A DNA stretch of 64,000 nt, from assembly GCF_030412965.1 (NCBI RefSeq), contig NZ_JAUHJQ010000002.1:310001-374000 (forward strand). The letters run 5' to 3'. The translations under genes were made by a program, and so were the position numbers. Source of the DNA: Nocardioides oceani. Lineage in GTDB: Bacteria; Actinomycetota; Actinomycetes; Propionibacteriales; Nocardioidaceae. Below the pieces are notes generated by a model that had not been told where the DNA came from, did not search any database, and was given only the letters and a program-made list of their open reading frames with translations. Below, one piece after another: positions 61,838 through 64,000 of the stretch; position 1 is the first letter of the stretch, and each line of letters starts with the position of its first letter.

Positions 61838-63029
61838 GGACGAGGATCCGGTCGTCGCCCTCGGCCGGCGTGCCGCGGCCGTCGCGGTTGCTGGTCGTCA
61901 GCCACAGCCGGCCGTCGGGGGCGAACGCGACGGTGCGCATCCGGCCGTGGTCGCCGACCAGGAACTCCTCGGGCTCGCCTGCCCCGTCGGGGCCGACCGG
62001 GACCCGCCAGAGCCGCTCGCCGCGCAGCGCCGCGAGGTAGAGGTGCCCGTCGGCGTACGCCAGGCCCGACGGGGAGGCCTCGTCGGTGCGCCACTGCGCC
62101 TGCGGGTCGACGTAGTCGCCGCTGGGGCCGCCCTCGATGGTCCCCTCGTCGCGCCCCTCGACCTCGGGCCAGCCGTAGTTGGCGCCGGCCTCGATCAGGT
62201 TGAGCTCGTCCCAGGTGCTGTCGCCGAACTCCGAGGCCCACAGCCGGCCCTCGCCGTCGAACGCGAGCCCCTGGACGTTGCGGTGGCCCCACGACCAGAC
62301 CGGCGAGTCGAACGGGTTGCCGGGCGCGGGGTCACCGTCGGTGGTGATCCGCAGGATCTTGCCGCCGAGGTCCTCGCGGTCCTGGGCGCGCTCGGGCTCG
62401 CCGGTCTCGCCGGTGGAGACGTAGAGATGGCCGTCGGGGCCGAAGACCATCCGCCCGCCGTCGTGGATGAACCCGTTCGGGATGCCGGTGAGGACGTCCT
62501 CCGTCGCGCCGAGGCGGTCCCCGCGCAGCTCGGCGCGGACGACGCGGTTGTCCTCGGCGGTCGAGACGTAGAGGTAGACCAGCCCGTCGTCTGCGAAGCC
62601 CGGCGAGACCGCGACGCCGAGGAGGCCGGCCTCGCCCTCGGGCGCCGCCGCGTCGATCGTGCCGAGCTCGGTCACCTCGCCGTCGGCGGTGACCCGCAGG
62701 ACGCGCGTGGTGTCGCGCTCGGTGACGATCGCGTCGCCGTCGGGCAGGAAGTCCAGCCCCCACGGCGCCTCGAGCCCGGTGACCACGGTCCCGACGACCG
62801 TCGGGCGCTTCGACGTCGGTAGCTCCGTGCGCCCGCTCGGGGGCGCGCCCGGGCCGCTCGAGCCGCCCGCCGACGGGCTCGCCGGCGAGCTGCCGGCCGG
62901 GGTGGCCGGCGCGGTGCCGGTGACGTCGACGTCGACCTCGTCGCCGCCCTGCCCGCAGGCGGCGAGCGCGAGGGGCAGCACGAGCGTCGCGACGGCGTAC
63001 GTCGCCAGCGACCGGCGCCGGGACGCCAC
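61827..63029 (-). CDS. PQQ-dependent sugar dehydrogenase-like lipoprotein
   Basis: A 400-residue exported lipoprotein with lipobox LAAC at Cys25. A Pro/Ser/Gly linker to about residue 70 leads to a six-bladed GSDH-type beta-propeller. Motifs are LEAPWGLDFLPDGDAIVTERD, GLLGVAVSPGF, LYVSTGETG, the WGHRNVQGLAFD turn, GANYGWPEVEG and PSGLAYADGHLYLAALRG. Family members oxidise aldoses with PQQ, but many actinobacterial forms have no known substrate. GTG 63029 lies 1 bp after the upstream hydrolase stop. Confidence 0.87.
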   Translation of the reverse strand: MASRRRSLATYAVATLVLPLALAACGQGGDEVDVDVTGTAPATPAGSSPASPSAGGSSGPGAPPSGRTELPTSKRPTVVGTVVTGLEAPWGLDFLPDGDAIVTERDTTRVLRVTADGEVTELGTIDAAAPEGEAGLLGVAVSPGFADDGLVYLYVSTAEDNRVVRAELRGDRLGATEDVLTGIPNGFIHDGGRMVFGPDGHLYVSTGETGEPERAQDREDLGGKILRITTDGDPAPGNPFDSPVWSWGHRNVQGLAFDGEGRLWASEFGDSTWDELNLIEAGANYGWPEVEGRDEGTIEGGPSGDYVDPQAQWRTDEASPSGLAYADGHLYLAALRGERLWRVPVGPDGAGEPEEFLVGDHGRMRTVAFAPDGRLWLTTSNRDGRGTPAEGDDRILVLKP

Positions 63030-63030
63030 G

Positions 63031-63957
63031 TCAGGCGACCTTGTCGTCCGAGACGCGGCCGACGAGGTCCAGCAGCAGCCGGTGCACCTCGTCGGGGTGC
63101 TCCATCTGGACGAAGTGGGTGCCCGGCAGCTCGACGTAGCTGGCGCCCGGGATCCGGTCGGCGGCGGTGGCCATGTGCCGCGCGCCGGCCAGCAGGTCCC
63201 AGCGGCCCGCGACGAACACGCACGGGACCTCGACGCGGCTCAGCGGCACCCGACGGTGCAGCGAGGTGGTCAGCGCCATGTGGAAGTACCAGTCGATCGG
63301 CGTGGACAGGAACTCCTTGACCGCCGCGGCCGTCAGCTGCGGGTCGGCCACGGGGAGCATGAAGCCGGAGTGGCTGAGCACGGCGATCGTCTTCTCGCCG
63401 ACCGGCAACCGCGTCGTGACGGGCGTGATCGCCCGGCCCGCGAGCCGGACGGCGCGGGAGAGGTTGACGGTGACGGCCCGCGCGGCGGCGCGGGGGAGGC
63501 GCAGCGGGCCGAGCATCGTCGAGAACGTGTCGCCCGGGACGCCCGCGACCGCGAACAGCGCGCTGACCCGCTCGGGGTGGTCGACGGCGAGCTGGAACAT
63601 CGTGTTGACGCCGATCGACCAGCCCACGACGACGACGCGGTCGAGCCCGAAGTGGTCCATCACCGACAGCGCGTCCTCGACCAGCTCGTCGACGCCGCAC
63701 GCCTCCGCGCGGGTGGGCCGGTCCGAGCCGCCGGTGCCGCGGTGGTTCCAGGAGACCACGCGCACGCCGCAGGCGGGGTCCAGCAGCGCCGGCCACGCGA
63801 ACGGGCTGGTGCCCAGGCCGTTGCACAGCAGCACCGTCGGGCCGTCGATGCGCTCCTCGGGGTCGTTGGTCCATGCCCGGAGCCGCGTGCCGTCGTCGGA
63901 GAGCACGTCACGGAAGGCGATCGTGGCGGCCGGGGCGCTGCGGGCGGTGGACTGCAT
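63031..63957 (-). CDS. Alpha/beta-fold hydrolase
   Basis: A 308-residue cytoplasmic hydrolase. Oxyanion-loop segment LLCNGLGTSPFAW, nucleophile Ser114 in GWSIGVNT, a candidate acid near GRWDLLAG, and catalytic His281 in GTHFVQMEHP are visible, with a cap domain between residues 140 and 215. The substrate is unknown. It is followed after 1 bp by the PQQ-dehydrogenase-like gene, so the two form an operon. The promoter probably lies at or beyond the window edge. Confidence 0.88.
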   Translation of the reverse strand: MQSTARSAPAATIAFRDVLSDDGTRLRAWTNDPEERIDGPTVLLCNGLGTSPFAWPALLDPACGVRVVSWNHRGTGGSDRPTRAEACGVDELVEDALSVMDHFGLDRVVVVGWSIGVNTMFQLAVDHPERVSALFAVAGVPGDTFSTMLGPLRLPRAAARAVTVNLSRAVRLAGRAITPVTTRLPVGEKTIAVLSHSGFMLPVADPQLTAAAVKEFLSTPIDWYFHMALTTSLHRRVPLSRVEVPCVFVAGRWDLLAGARHMATAADRIPGASYVELPGTHFVQMEHPDEVHRLLLDLVGRVSDDKVA

Positions 63958-64000
63958 GCCTCCAGGGTGCCAGAGCGGGCCGACCCGGGACCGGAAGCGT

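Overview
The window is a chromosomal segment of a very high-GC actinobacterium, most likely a member of Nocardioidaceae (Nocardioides-like). This rests on base composition, GTG starts, frequent 4-bp stop/start overlaps, TANNNT boxes directly in front of start codons (leaderless style), and gene order. Two blocks that are far apart in Mycobacterium tuberculosis lie next to each other here: clpX-valS-folC-DUF4233-ndk-(mre/rodA)-rne-rplU-rpmA-obg-proB, and iscS-mnmA-(MetE-like)-ligA-gatC-gatA-gatB. I see no rRNA, tRNA, CRISPR array, insertion sequence or prophage.

Layout. 1-9.4 kb: the 3' end of clpX, two related small membrane/secreted proteins, valS, an acetyltransferase, a zinc alcohol dehydrogenase with a KstR-like box, folC, a DUF4233 membrane protein, a flavin-binding PNPOx-like protein and ndk. 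9.6-15.6 kb: the elongasome operon mreB-mreC-mreD-mrdA-rodA. 15.6-19.3 kb: a PadR regulator with an ABC exporter, then a ChaA-type cation/proton antiporter. 19.4-29.8 kb: a B12-domain radical SAM protein (TIGR03960 type) and its usual partner, the TIGR03936/DUF2344 protein, are separated by about 7.7 kb of accessory genes: a CsbD-like/coiled-coil pair, a DUF1906 glycoside hydrolase, a nuclease-MFS-histidine kinase operon, an AlkZ-like protein and a DUF4190 protein. 30.1-38.2 kb: rne, rplU, rpmA, obg, proB and a membrane-anchored EEP-fold hydrolase. 38.3-52.2 kb: sulfur transfer and tRNA thiolation (iscS, mnmA), a MetE-like protein, a TetR/DHA2 exporter pair, ligA, an ECF sigma factor with a membrane partner, wrbA and gatCAB. 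52.4-56.0 kb: two secreted phospholipase-D-like paralogues flanking an RTX-repeat protein.

The most notable locus is 56.1-61.8 kb. A cobalamin riboswitch precedes five tightly coupled genes: a secreted alpha/alpha-toroid protein, a secreted DUF4430 (transcobalamin C-terminal-like) protein with a proline-rich stalk and C-terminal membrane anchor, EcfT, a double-ATPase EcfA, and a membrane S component. The first two look like the two domains of vertebrate intrinsic factor/transcobalamin encoded separately. The inferred function is cell-surface cobalamin (or corrinoid) capture feeding an ECF importer under B12 feedback control. The window ends with a PQQ-type sugar dehydrogenase lipoprotein and an alpha/beta hydrolase.

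All calls come from reading the sequence. Family names are from recognised motifs, not searches.
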